Under the pieces are notes generated by a model. That model was not told the DNA's origin and searched no databases. It saw only the letters and a program-made list of their open reading frames with translations. Of a stretch of DNA of 64,000 bases, positions 36,745-47,034 are shown piece by piece; the stretch's first letter is position 1, and each line of letters begins with the position of its first letter. The stretch is from Anagrus nilaparvatae. Taxonomy: Eukaryota; Arthropoda; Insecta; Hymenoptera; Mymaridae. Both the position numbers and the translations under genes were made by a program. The stretch is from the NCBI GenBank assembly GCA_022575985.1, contig JAKSXM010000007.1:55706501-55770500 (forward strand), read 5' to 3'.

Positions 36745-37060
36745 TGCAGACAGCATGCAAAAGTTGAATCCCATATTTTGTACCATGATTTAAAACATAG
36801 CTTTACATATTTCCTAGAGTAGGAAATGGGCTTTTTTGCTCCAGATATATAAAACTCATTTTTTAATTATAATTACGTTTCAAGTCATTTATTTCATTTA
36901 CAATCGTTACAAGAGTATGATAAAAGAAACAGATTAACACAAGCAAAATTCAATATGTTCTTTGCAAAATCCAGATTTTTTTTTAGTCTACATTCAAAAA
37001 TGTTTGCACCTGCTGCAAGTGGAATCTGCTCATGGCAAAGGGAATTTTTTTTCCGTGGAA
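36745..37060. repeat. Two dispersed repeat fragments
   Basis: 36,746-36,840 repeats the GCAGACAGCATGCAAAAGT element of 32.4 kb. About 36,865-37,055 (ACGTTTCAAGTCATTT; then TGCTGCAAGTGGAATCTGCT, GGCAAAGGGAATTTTTTT) is the right half of the GCTAGC-type MITE at 6.6 kb, strongly diverged. Confidence 0.5.
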
Positions 37061-38026
37061 GCTTTAACAAAAAGAAAAAAAAATATCACCTATCTGGGTC
37101 CTAAAAGTTTTTATTAAAAAAAAAAAAGATCCTGAAAACTTGAACTGATAAATTAATTTTTGCATAAAAAGTGCCAACATTACAAAAGGGATTTAAAATA
37201 ATTTAGAAAAGAGTTTAAAAAATTTTAAAAACGAATTTAAAATTAAAAAAGGCAACCAAAGATTATGGAATTTCCCAAGGAAATTATCGATCGTTTATGT
37301 GTTTTAGATTTTTTCGTATATCTATTTTTACCTTTTTTATTATAAAACTAAAATTGGTCATTTGAGACTTAAAACGTTTGCAACTTTAGAAAGTCACAAA
37401 TTCTAGATACAGATACAAAGAAAATATGTTTATTAAAGGCGAAGGAGTGATAAAACTACATCAGTAAAGAACTTTTTGTACTACACGTAAGTGCATTTAT
37501 TCAATGACCCCATCAGATTGTGAGAGCTTCTGTATGTATTTCACATTAAATTATTCATTATTAGATACCTTTTTGTAAAAAATTTTAATTTTATTAAATT
37601 ATTCAAAAACTATATGCGTTATAACTTTTTGTAAATAAAAAAAGTAACAATTGCGCAAGCTTTACTATTATTTTAAAATAAATATAATTTAGTAATAGTG
37701 CATACCTTAAAGCATTTTTTAAAAATAAAATTTCTTTATTTTTTAAGAATATATACCCAAGAGCGTTTTTAAAATAATAATATTTAAAAAAAACTTAAGA
37801 TTTGGAAAAAATAAAAGAAAAACTGACTTAAGCTCTCAAGCTAACAAGTTTTTGCAATATTTCAAGTATTTTGTTCTTTCTTATATAAATAGAAACGTTT
37901 TATTGTATTCTTATATAATTTATTATTTATTATTATATTTTTAGCTGCATGCCTGGCTTTAAATATATTTTTAAAAAAATTAACCGCATAAATGACAAAT
38001 GGTTTGATTAATAAGTCCCCATACTA
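37061..38026. other. AT-rich stretch, no gene seen
   Basis: No open frame of note, no repeat pairing found. Confidence 0.4.
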
Positions 38027-38210
38027 CACTGAAGAAGGAAAATCCGCTAGCTGCAAGCGGAATTTTCCAATTTGCCGCATTTGGATTTCCATTTGCTACT
38101 AGCAGAATTCCGTTTGCCGTTAGCGGATTTCCACTTGCTGCTAGCAAATTTCTTTTTGTCCATTAGATTGCAAATGGATTTCAAACGTAGAAGGAAATTG
38201 AAACAAAATT
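38027..38210. mobile_element. GCTAGC-type MITE, left-half copy
   Basis: Starts CACTGAAGAAGGAAAATCCG, then CCGCTAGCTGCAAGCGGAAT and several CCGTTTGCCGTTAGCGG-like modules, then GATTGCAAATGGATTTCAAA. It matches the left part of 6,636-6,957; the right half is missing here. Confidence 0.65.
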
Positions 38211-39440
38211 ATTTTATCGAACTCAAAACTTCTTAACTCTTTTCTGAGGAATTGCCCCCACCACAAGTCACGTGATACACGCTTTACGCAATTTATTTTA
38301 CTTTATTTATTTAATATATTAATTTATTTAAAATAAAATACTTGTTAAATCATTTGTAAATAACTAATATTTTTATATTTAAATTTTAAAATATTTTTAT
38401 ATTAAAATTTTAAAAATGAATAAAAATAATTTTAAACGTTACTACATAGCTGCAGTACTACTCCATACACGCATACTAATGTCAGTCACACAGAGAACAA
38501 TTTAGAGAGATTCCTCGGGAAAGAGTTAATCCCCAAACTGAAAGAAGAAATAGTTGTATAGAGAATCGCTCTTTCTTCTTTCGATTGGAGAAGTATCACC
38601 TTGCGCATACGTCAAGAAAACAACTATTTTAATAAGAAATTTTATAATAGATAATTTGGCAGATGTTAGTTACTGTTTAAGTATTTAAATTATTACTTGT
38701 ATATCTGTGTAAATTTTTCTAATTCTAAAATTTCCACAAAAATATTTTTCTTCTAATCTCCGAATCTTGGTTGTTTGAGGTAGATATTTTAATAAATCTA
38801 AATTAAAAATGTTAAAAAAACAAAATTGCATACCTTTTAACTCAAATCAATGTTGCAGTAAAAAAAATATTGTAATGATACACAGGTAAATTTTCTTAAT
38901 TTATAGGTAAGTTCATTTAACCGTGTAATTATAAAAGAAGAAGGAAAATGTTATTAACACTATATGACTTTAGACAAAACGTATACTTTCAAATAAAATC
39001 AATGATTTTAATTTACCCATGAATTATTACTTGTGAAAATAATATTATATCAAAATATACCTTCGAAAAATGATACGAAATATACCTTGTTTCTTTATTC
39101 TTTTAATAAAATATTTTATTTTCAAAATATTGAACTTTTAACATAGTTAAGTATATATATATATATTTTGTTTGTTAAAAATATAAGTGTATATTTAACA
39201 TGATTGATATATTCGTACTTTACGATAATATATTTTATCAAACATTTATTTTTTTTTTTAAATATGGGTTTTTTATAAAATATTATTGATGAACATATTT
39301 AATCAAGCATATTTTTTTTTTATTTACAAGTAAAAAAATATTTTTTTTTTCTTTATTCATTCTACATTGATGTGTTTCTTTACTAATATTGATGTCAAAT
39401 TTTTATTTGCTAATGGATTAATTTGAACTGAAAACATCTC
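38211..39440. other. AT-rich stretch, no gene seen
   Basis: Mostly A/T-rich. A patch at about 38,450-38,610 is less biased but without a recognised signal. A (TA)n patch is at about 39,152-39,166. Confidence 0.4.
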
Positions 39441-39461
39441 ATTATATTATTATTATTATTA

Positions 39462-39689
39462 CACGGAGAAAAATAACTGTTAAATATAACCAAAATTACT
39501 GGTTATGTTTACATCATAATGTTTTGTTATTTTCTGTTTAAATATTTTGTAAATATAACCAAGTTTATAGTTAGAATTACAATATTCTGACTTCATATTT
39601 GTAAAATTTACAAATTTGTTTTGTTCTTAAAACAAACCCCGTTTTACTAAAATTAACCTTGCAAAATATACAAAATATTTTTCTCCGTG
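39462..39689. mobile_element. MITE with CACGGAGAAAAATA ends, TA flanks
   Basis: Terminal inverted repeats CACGGAGAAAAATA (39,462) and TATTTTTCTCCGTG (ending 39,689), each flanked by TA, fit a TA target duplication as in Tc1/mariner-type elements. It is about 228 bp, with AT-rich internal repeats (AAATATAACCAA) and no transposase. (ATT)n lies on both sides, so it inserted into the simple-repeat tail of the R1-like element next to it. Confidence 0.8.
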
Positions 39690-39968
39690 TATTATTATTA
39701 TTATTATTATTATTATTTTTTTGTCAAGGGAATCTTGCGAATCTTACATCAACCATGGAGTGTTTGCGGGCCTTAAAGACCCGCAAATTTCCATGACCGC
39801 CCAGTTGCACAAAGTGTACAACTGAGAGATCACCGGTGACCTCGGTCGCCGGCTACGCCCCAGATTCTTACTGGATAAACACACTATAAACCCCCCTGCG
39901 CATGTTTGCCCCAAACCGGAACACCCTTTTCATGTATAACTTCAATTTGGGACGCGCAGCCTAGGCAA

Positions 39969-40619
39969 CTAGCCGCTGCCTTCCCCCAGCCTAGTGACAG
40001 GAAAGCTATCTACGATAGAAGGCCAAGCGGAGACGGACGCCAACTCCATTTGAAGATACTCTTCGAACTTGTCCTCGTCCATCTTTGGTACATTCCAACC
40101 CAAGGGACACGTCTTGTACGGAGGCCATTGGGAGGTTCCCTCAAGCACCCAGAATGTCATGTAATGATGGTCGCTACCATTGTAACCATCCATCACCGGT
40201 CTGGACCTTTGCAGACATAGTGTGTAGACATGTCCATAGCCAAGACATCTAAAACAGCGTCTTGCATTCGCTCGAAGGCGCACTATGTTAGAAGCCCAGC
40301 CAATTGGGATTCTTCCTTTCTTGGCCAGGCGTAGAGCATCGACCTCGAGCAGCTCTACCACTGCCATTTGGCTCGTAGTGCCTTTAGTTTTGAAAATGGA
40401 GACTGGGGGTAGTAGATCTCCACGTTCCATTCCTATTTCTTTGGCAACGGCTTCCTTGATCTCTTGTTCGTTCGTGATCCCATCCAGATCTCGGATTTCG
40501 AGTTTCAGCATGGGGATAACACCTACTAGGCTTGGTACTGCCCGTTTCAGCAGCCATTTTTGGCTGCTGAGTATTCTTCCTCTTAGCTTTCTGCTTCTTT
40601 TTGGGTTTTTCCCAGGCAT
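39969..40619 (-). pseudogene. Chimeric gag/ORF2 frame of R1-like element
   Basis: 216 codons. Residues about 37-120 look like the gag domain of R1-clade ORF1 (IPMLKLEIRDLDGITNEQEI, IVRLRANARRC). Residues 122-135 form a CCHC zinc knuckle, C-FR-C-LGYG-H-VYTL-C. The frame then changes character: SDHHYMTFWVL (149-159) matches the SDH motif and following strand of an apurinic-type endonuclease, and GWNVPKMDEDKFEEYL (174-189) resembles the linker after that domain. The last residues, IVDSFPVTRLGEGSG, match the C-terminal tail of ORF2 in the copy at 43.4 kb. So two deletions appear to have joined ORF1, the ORF2 endonuclease end and the ORF2 terminus in one frame. R1-type ORF1 proteins usually have more than one knuckle. 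Whether it is expressed is unknown. Confidence 0.7.
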
Positions 40620-40640
40620 CCACTTTGTTTGGTATTTTTT

Positions 40641-41234
40641 CTACCTGGACGTGTTTTTGCAACTGGCCCGGAATTTTAGGTACTTGGTTTCCCTGTTGAA
40701 GCTGCAGCTTTTTTTGCTTCTTTCTCTTTTTCCTTTCGGTCTTTTGGGACCATTTGCATTATTTTGCTCACTTTGATGGATTTTGCCATCTTCCGAAACT
40801 TGAATCTCTGTAGAAAACTCGACTACCTTAGGGTTGTTTGCCAGTTTCTCTGGGTCTTGATGACCCGTAAGAGACTGGTTGGAAGCCGTTTCATTTGGCT
40901 TCGGCTCCTTAGGCCCTTCCTGATTTTTCCCTGCTTCCAGTAGACGTTTTTCTTGTAAATACTTCGCTTCGCGTTGATCTTGCAGCCTCTTTCTGTTCGC
41001 ATCTTCCTGAAGCACCTTTTTCTTCTTCCTTTGCTCTTCTAATTCCTTCCTATTTTTTTCGGTTATTGAGAGCTCTTCATCTTGACGATCCTGGTCGGAA
41101 AAATTTCCTTCCAAAGGAGGGTCTTTGTTCGTCTTGTGCCCAGTTTCTGATTTAATGTGCCTCTTCCTCAAGGATAGTTTTAGGATAGCAGTCTGTGGCT
41201 GCGTGCTTGTCAAGAATGCTCGAGGGAAAGACAA
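40641..41234 (-). pseudogene. N-terminal part of R1-like ORF1 (gag)
   Basis: 197 codons, very rich in Lys/Glu/Gln, with a probable coiled-coil stretch around residues 50-105 (KNRKELEEQRKKKKVLQEDA). It is in the same frame as the 216-codon frame downstream and is separated from it by a TAG stop a few codons before the Met at 40,619. An overlapping frame (40,662-40,384) also gives a gag-like Lys-rich segment ending KMAAETGSTKPS, so a pair of compensating frameshifts is an alternative to a single stop. Non-LTR gag proteins bind the element RNA. The annotated Met lies close to the end of the 5' untranslated region. Confidence 0.65.
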
Positions 41235-41478
41235 GGCATAAAACCCAGTTTATAGGGCAGCCTCAGTTATTCCAGAACAGCTTATAGGATAACTATCAGC
41301 AGTCTGCGGCATTCCTAACATGGACGCATGGGATGCAACATAGAGCATGTTCCCGGAGAAATGCAAGGCATGAGACCCGATTTATAGGGCAGCCTCAGTT
41401 GTTCCAGAGAGCTATATCCTATATCCTTGATTCTAGTTCAACCTTGAAAAAAGGCGGCCTGAACGACCCTCCTCCTTC
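41226..41478 (-). promoter_or_regulatory. Duplicated segment in 5' region of R1-like element
   Basis: A segment of about 44 bp occurs twice, 132 bp apart: AAGGCATAAAACCCAGTTTA at 41,233 and AAGGCATGAGACCCGATTTA at 41,365, each followed by TAGGGCAGCCTCAGTT. Tandem units in 5' regions of non-LTR elements often carry internal promoters, but that is family knowledge; nothing here proves promoter activity. Confidence 0.45.
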
Positions 41479-43021
41479 CACGGTTCGCTTATAGAGGAAA
41501 TAGGCCTGGCAAAAATGCCGAAAGATTCTGAGCATGGGGGGTCAATGTTGGTACCGTACACAAACAGGATTTACCTTCAAGTAAATCAAACTCGTTCCTT
41601 TTTTGCCAATTTTTAGACATTACTTTATTTTTAAAATCTATTTTTTTTACATTTTTTTGTTAAAATCTTTTTTTTTTAATTTTTTTTTGAAAACGAATAA
41701 AAAATTATTATTTAGTGGAAAAAATTATTTAATCTCGGTAGAAAATTATATGAATAAGATACTAGCATGAATTCCCCCCCCCCCATATCCCCTCTTCTAC
41801 GCCTACCAAATGCTCTAAAATGGCTTAAAAATGGGAAAAATCATGTAGAAAACATAAATGTAAATAAGAAATATATTTACTTATATGCGTGTTGTTTTGT
41901 GTGTGTTTATGAATAAGAAGGTGTATATGTGTGTACATTCATGAATGCAAATACTTTACAGTGGATCTAAAAATGGAGTTTTAAGATTTGCTCCCTTGGT
42001 TTTTTGCTGAACATTTGGTCATAAAAAGTCCCTAGCTCCAAGGATTTTGGTTTTGCTTGTCTGGTAATAAACATAAAAAAATGCTCCATTCAAATTACAT
42101 GTAGCCATATTATTTCAATTATCGTAAAAAGAGCTTCAGATCTTTCTATTATGATTTCAATGAGGATTTTTTTCACATTTATTACCGGTAAAATTGCTTT
42201 TAAAATATTTTTTTTTGCTACTTGAGGTTGAGTAACGTTTTTTATATATTTAAATAGTATTTCCATCGATTAGCAGCTGTTTAAAACATTTTTTAAGCTT
42301 TGTAAAAGATTAGAAAGCTAAAAAGTCAAAATTCACATGTTATTTAAATGGGAAAATTAAGATGCTTAAAGGCACGCGTTTTTGAAAAGCGAAAGCAAAA
42401 TCCTTGGAGCTGGGGACTTTTTATGATCAAAAGTTCACGAAAAAACCCGGGGAGCAAAATTTTTCTTAAAACCCCAATTTTAGGTCCACTCTAAAATATA
42501 TAATAATTGTAATATTAAGAGAAAAAACATTAATTTTACTTTATGTATTTTTATATACATTCCAGTAACACACATGCATATACACCTTCTCATATATAAA
42601 CACACACACACATACACACACATATAAACATATACATTACTTAAATATGTTTATGTTTTCTAAATGATTTTTCCCATTTTTAAGCCATTTTAGAGCATTT
42701 GAAAGGCGTTGAAGGAGGAGGGAGGGGGGGTGCCAAAATTCATTCTAGTATCTTAGTTATATTATAATTTTTTACCGAGTTTAAATAATATTTTACACTA
42801 AATAATAATAATTATTCAAATAATCAACAAAAAAAAAATTTTTTTAAATGTAAAAAAACTGGATTTTAGAAATTAATTAATATTTAAAAATTGGCAAAAA
42901 AGGAACGAGTTTGATTTGTTTGAAGGTGAATTCTGTTTATATACGGTACCAAAATTGACCCCCGATGCTTAGAATCTTTCGGCATTTTTGCCAGACCTAT
43001 TTCCTCTATAAGCGAACCGTG
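41479..43021. mobile_element. 1.54-kb foldback element
   Basis: CACGGTTCGCTTATAGAGGA at 41,479 pairs with its complement ending at 43,021 (centre 42,250). The arms are about 580-600 bp and visibly diverged: several matched landmarks differ by a few bases (GGTACCGTACACAAACAG against GGTACCGTATATAAACAG; ATGCTCTAAAATGGCTTAAA in both; AAAAAGTCCCTAGCTCCAAG against AAAAAGTCCCCAGCTCCAAG). The unpaired loop is about 42,065-42,410. C-run and G-run patches (41,775 and 42,722) sit at equivalent places. No coding capacity. Confidence 0.8.
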
Positions 43022-43070
43022 CTTCCTCAGCCTTATGAGGATCTGGGCTTGGAACCGGTACAGCGGAGTT

Positions 43071-43690
43071 AATTATTATTATTATAATTATTATTTTTTT
43101 GTCAAGGGAATCTTGTGAATCTTACATCAACCATGGAGTGTTTGCGGGCCTTAAAGACCAGCAAATTTCCATGACCGCCCAGTTGCACAATCTGTACAAC
43201 TGGGAGACCACCGGCGAACGCGGTCGCCGGCTACGCCCCAGATTCTTACTGGATAAACACACTATAAACCCCCCTGCGCTTGTTTGCCCCAAACCGGAAC
43301 TCCCTTTTTAGGTATAACTTCTGTTTAGGACGTGCAGCCTTGGCAACTGGCCGCTGCCTTCCCCCAGCCTAGTGACAGGAGAGCTATCTACGATAGAAAG
43401 CCCTCCACCTTTATCTTCAACAAGGTGGCCCTTACGTACTCTGCTACTTTGTTCCAATTATCAGAACTCCATAGCATTTCCGGGACCACCGTCTCCGGCC
43501 TCCAAATCGGGAAGGGCTGGCGCCCTTCCACTTAGCGCTCACCTTCAAAGAATGTGTTCCACTGTATCCTTCACGCCTGGGCAGTGCAAGCACTCCTCTG
43601 TTACCACCTTATGCCAATATTTTTACATGACATGGAAGTACCCGTGTCCAGTTAAAAATTGGGTGAGGTAAAAATCCAAGTGTGTTAAAA
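43071..43690 (-). pseudogene. 5'-truncated R1-like element, ORF2 C-terminus and 3' end
   Basis: On the minus strand, about 43,680-43,320 reads LTQFLTGHGYFHVM, EECLHCPGVKDTVEHIL and later SIVDSSPVTRLGEGSG. LTGHG...C..C....DT.EH.L is the conserved end of ORF2 in R1/I-type non-LTR elements, after the RT domain, with a zinc-finger-like Cys/His pattern. At least two stops interrupt it. The 3' region (43,380-43,087) is close to that of the deleted copy at 39.72-40.0 kb, ending CCCTTGACAAAAAAATAATA on the minus strand. It is truncated next to the palindromic element at 43.7 kb. Confidence 0.75.
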
Positions 43691-43710
43691 ATAATTTTTT
43701 AAAAACGATT

Positions 43711-44775
43711 CACACCCAGCTTGAACGAGCGAAAAGTCGAAAAAAAATGACGACAAAATCTGATACAGCAAATTTTTCGGAAATAGTTTGTTATTTTCAT
43801 ATTTCCATAGCAGTAAGTTGGAGCTGATCGTCTAAAAAATTTTTAGTCAATTTTGTGGGTGGCTGAGAGATCAAAATCCGAAAATTTGATTTTTAACAAT
43901 AAATATTTATTAAATTTAAAGAAATAGACGAAAAATTTGGATTGCCAGGGAAAAACCACTCCAGAAGAAAAAAAAACTTTTCTTTTTACGATGAAATTTA
44001 GCCAAGTTATCGTCAATTTAAGATTTTGCTTAAATTAGCCTTAAAAAAGATTGAAATTTTATTGAAAAAGCCTGTTTCTGAACTTTGAACATGCATTACT
44101 CGCTTGATTTTCATCGTAAAATAATAATTTTTTTTTTTAAATCGATTAATTTTTCCCTAGCAATTCATTTCTTTAAGAAAAAAATCATTTTTATGTACCG
44201 AATTTCAATTTTCATGTCAAAAGCCTTTGAAAACTGTAAGTAGCGAGATTTACTTAACACAATTTTTGATCTATAAATTGAAATTTGGTCAACAAAAATG
44301 ATTTTTTTCTTAAAGAAATGAATTGCTAGGGAAAAATTAACCGATTTAAAAAAAAAAATTATTATTTTACGATGAATATCAAGCGAGTAATGCATGTTCA
44401 AAGTTCAGAAACAGGCTTTTTCAATAAAATTTCAATCTTTTTTAAGGCTAATTTAAGCAAAATCTTAAATTGACGATAACTTGGCTAAATTTTATCGTAA
44501 AAAGAAAAGTTTTTTTTTCTTCTGGAGTGGTTTTTCCCTGGCAATCCAAATTTTTCATCTATTTCTTTAAATTTAATAAAGATTTATTGTTAAAAATCAA
44601 ATTTTCGGATTTTGATCTCTCAGCCACCCACAAAATTGACTAAAAATTTTTTAGACGATCAGCTCCAACTTACTGCTATGGAAATATGAAAATAACAAAC
44701 TATTTCCGAAAACTTTGCTGTATCAGATTTTGTCGTCATTTTTTTTCGACTTTTCGCTCGTTCAAGCTGGGTGTG
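43711..44775. mobile_element. 1.07-kb near-perfect hairpin element
   Basis: CACACCCAGCTTGAACGAGC at 43,711 pairs with GCTCGTTCAAGCTGGGTGTG ending at 44,775 (centre 44,243). The arms are about 500 bp with few differences; the loop is about 60 bp (44,213-44,273, including AAAACTGTAAGTAGCGAG). Frames inside it, such as 44,165-44,401, are artefacts of the palindrome. A degenerate relative occupies about 53,130-53,575. Confidence 0.85.
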
Positions 44776-47034
44776 GATTTGATTTAAAAACAATGTTGCG
44801 AAATAATGAATATAGAATTATACTAAATAAATAAAGAATTTTTTAAATTAAATAATTTATTTTATAAATATGATTTAAAATCAAATAAATATTTAAATAG
44901 TCGAATGTACTTAAATGAATTTATGTTTAGCAATTGTAATATTTGTATTCATCTTAGAAATCATACAAGCTTAAAGAAATTTTCCTTTAGTTACTAAAAG
45001 CGTTTCACAATTCAAGCCATTGACATGAAATCTGCATTCCAGTCATTGATTCTGGGTTTCTTTAAGTACATCCGAATTGAAATGGTATTTTCAAAGATGT
45101 GAATCTCAAAATTTATTTCATAACAGAATATTATATTCTTTACATTCGGGGATAAAGAAATAACACTAAAAAATTTAAATATTGTTATAAATTTTATTGA
45201 ACACATTAAAATGACCATAGCTATTTATCTTCATGATTAATAAATAATTTATTTTTCTTCTTTTGATAAATAACGTGAAAACAAAAAGTCGCATCTTGAT
45301 TAATATCCAAAACTAAAAACAATTTTGCAGTATTATTTAAAATAAATGAAAAATAATTAAAAGTTTTTTAAAATATAACGAATTTAATTATATATCTAGT
45401 GATTATTGTAATGTAAATATTATTTTATAAAAAATAAATAAATTTTTACAAAAGATAAAGTAGCAGCAGTAACTGATCTTAACATAAAAGTATATTATTT
45501 ATGCATTTGAAGTAAATAAAATTCAATAGCAGAAAAATGTATAGATTGCCGCTTAAAAACCACTGTCAGAAGCAATGATGCGGAATTCTTCGTGTATCGA
45601 AGAAATGACAAGTTACAAAATTTACTTATTTTTTTTATCAAAAGAGAAGAGAAATTTTATTCATCTTATTATTATTATTTTTATTTATTTATTTTTATAT
45701 ATACTGGAAATAACTTGGACTTAACTTGGCTAACTAGTTGTGCAGCACATTTGAGATATACTAACGTTATATTTTTTTAATCAATAACTCGATGTTTCTC
45801 AGGATTTAGTATAAAAAAAATATGACATGTTCAGTTTTGGGTCATAAATGACTGAGATTTAAGTTTTGAGAAATTAAAATCATAATTTTGCTTGACTGAT
45901 ATTGAAAAGTATTCTTTAAACCTCCATGAGATCACTGTTTTTTACCCCCACGTTTGGGGTCACTGTATCGATATCGCCAGAATCATTTTTTAACAACTTT
46001 AAAAATAATTTTTGGCCGAAATTTTTTTTAAAGGTTTTAGCTAAACATTTCAATTAAAGAACAAAGAAGGTTTTAGGCCAAATTGTCCGCTCAGTTTTCC
46101 GCCAAATATTCCGGAACGGTGGAAAAAGAGAATTTTTAGTCCAAAATTCATATCTCCGTCCCAATTTGTTATTAAGGGAAAATATTCTAGGGATCCAATC
46201 TTTACATATATATATTTTCAAAAAAAAGCTCCAGATATGGCTCCTTTGCAAAAACCATATTTATTTTGCAACCTGAAAAATGGCTTTTTTCGATTTAAAA
46301 AATTTCAAGAAATTGAAGGTTTTATGGGCTAAACCACCCCCTAGGGGCATTAAAAGTTAGAAAAAATTATTTTTAGATGATCTTTAACCTCTTTATGAAC
46401 GAATCTAATTGGCTTGCTCTCACATCCTAAAGGCTTTTACAGAATGTTCCGGATCAATTTTTAAGTAAGATCTAAGCTAAGTAGCAACTTCTGGCACTTT
46501 TTTTGTGTCTAAAAAACAAGTTTATTATGTAAAATAGCTATTGATATCTTCTTTGCTATCAGATGGTTTTTGAGTGACTCAATAATTAAAATTTTGCAGT
46601 TTCAGCTCAAGTATTGATTTGAAAGCTCTGAATTCAAAATAGTGCTATTTTACATATAACTCTGTAAATTCTAACGTTTTCATAAAAGTTATTTGCAAAA
46701 GACAAAATTTTAAGAAATAATGACTTTAATCCCTTTAAGTATATTATTTCGCTGTATTTATAAAAAGTTTCTTTTAATTAATCTTCCGAAAATTCCGTAA
46801 CAAGTTTTGCAGTTCTAGGAAGAAAAAGAATTTATTCAGAAATCTATTAGAAAGCGCTTCAAATCTATTTTTATTTATAAAATTTTAATTAAAAATTATT
46901 TTAAAAAATTTTAATATATTTTTTATAATCTTTACTTATTTAGGTCATAACATGCTATTCTATCGCAATCGTAATTATTAAATAAACATTCATACCATGT
47001 TTAGTCTATTATTCACAGGTTCTAACCTTTTTAA
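44776..47034. other. No gene; a few repeat-like pieces
   Basis: AT-rich. About 45,950-46,400 has phrases weakly like the foldback monomer (GGGGTCACTGTATCGATATC at about 45,957; ACCCCCTAGGGGCATTAAAA at about 46,338), possibly very old relatives. No coding signal. Confidence 0.4.

Larger units (their letters stand above)
39690..41478 (-). mobile_element. Internally deleted R1-like non-LTR element
   Basis: On the minus strand the order is: 5' region with a duplicated segment (41,478-41,235), gag-like ORF (41,234-40,200), fragments of ORF2, a 3' untranslated region shared with the copy at 43.09 kb, and a (AAT)n tail, seen as (ATT)n at 39,690-39,718. Almost all of ORF2 (most of the endonuclease and the whole RT core) is missing. 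It is GC-richer than its surroundings. It could not move without proteins from a full element. Confidence 0.75.

Noticed and set aside
39906..40776. Plus-strand ORFs (104 and 163 codons) over the R1-like gag region
   Set aside because: Shadows of the minus-strand gag/ORF2 coding sequence, which has the CCHC and SDH motifs.
44165..44401. 78-codon ORF in the 1.07-kb hairpin
   Set aside because: It spans the loop of a near-perfect palindrome; no motif, and the mirrored sequence explains the open frame.
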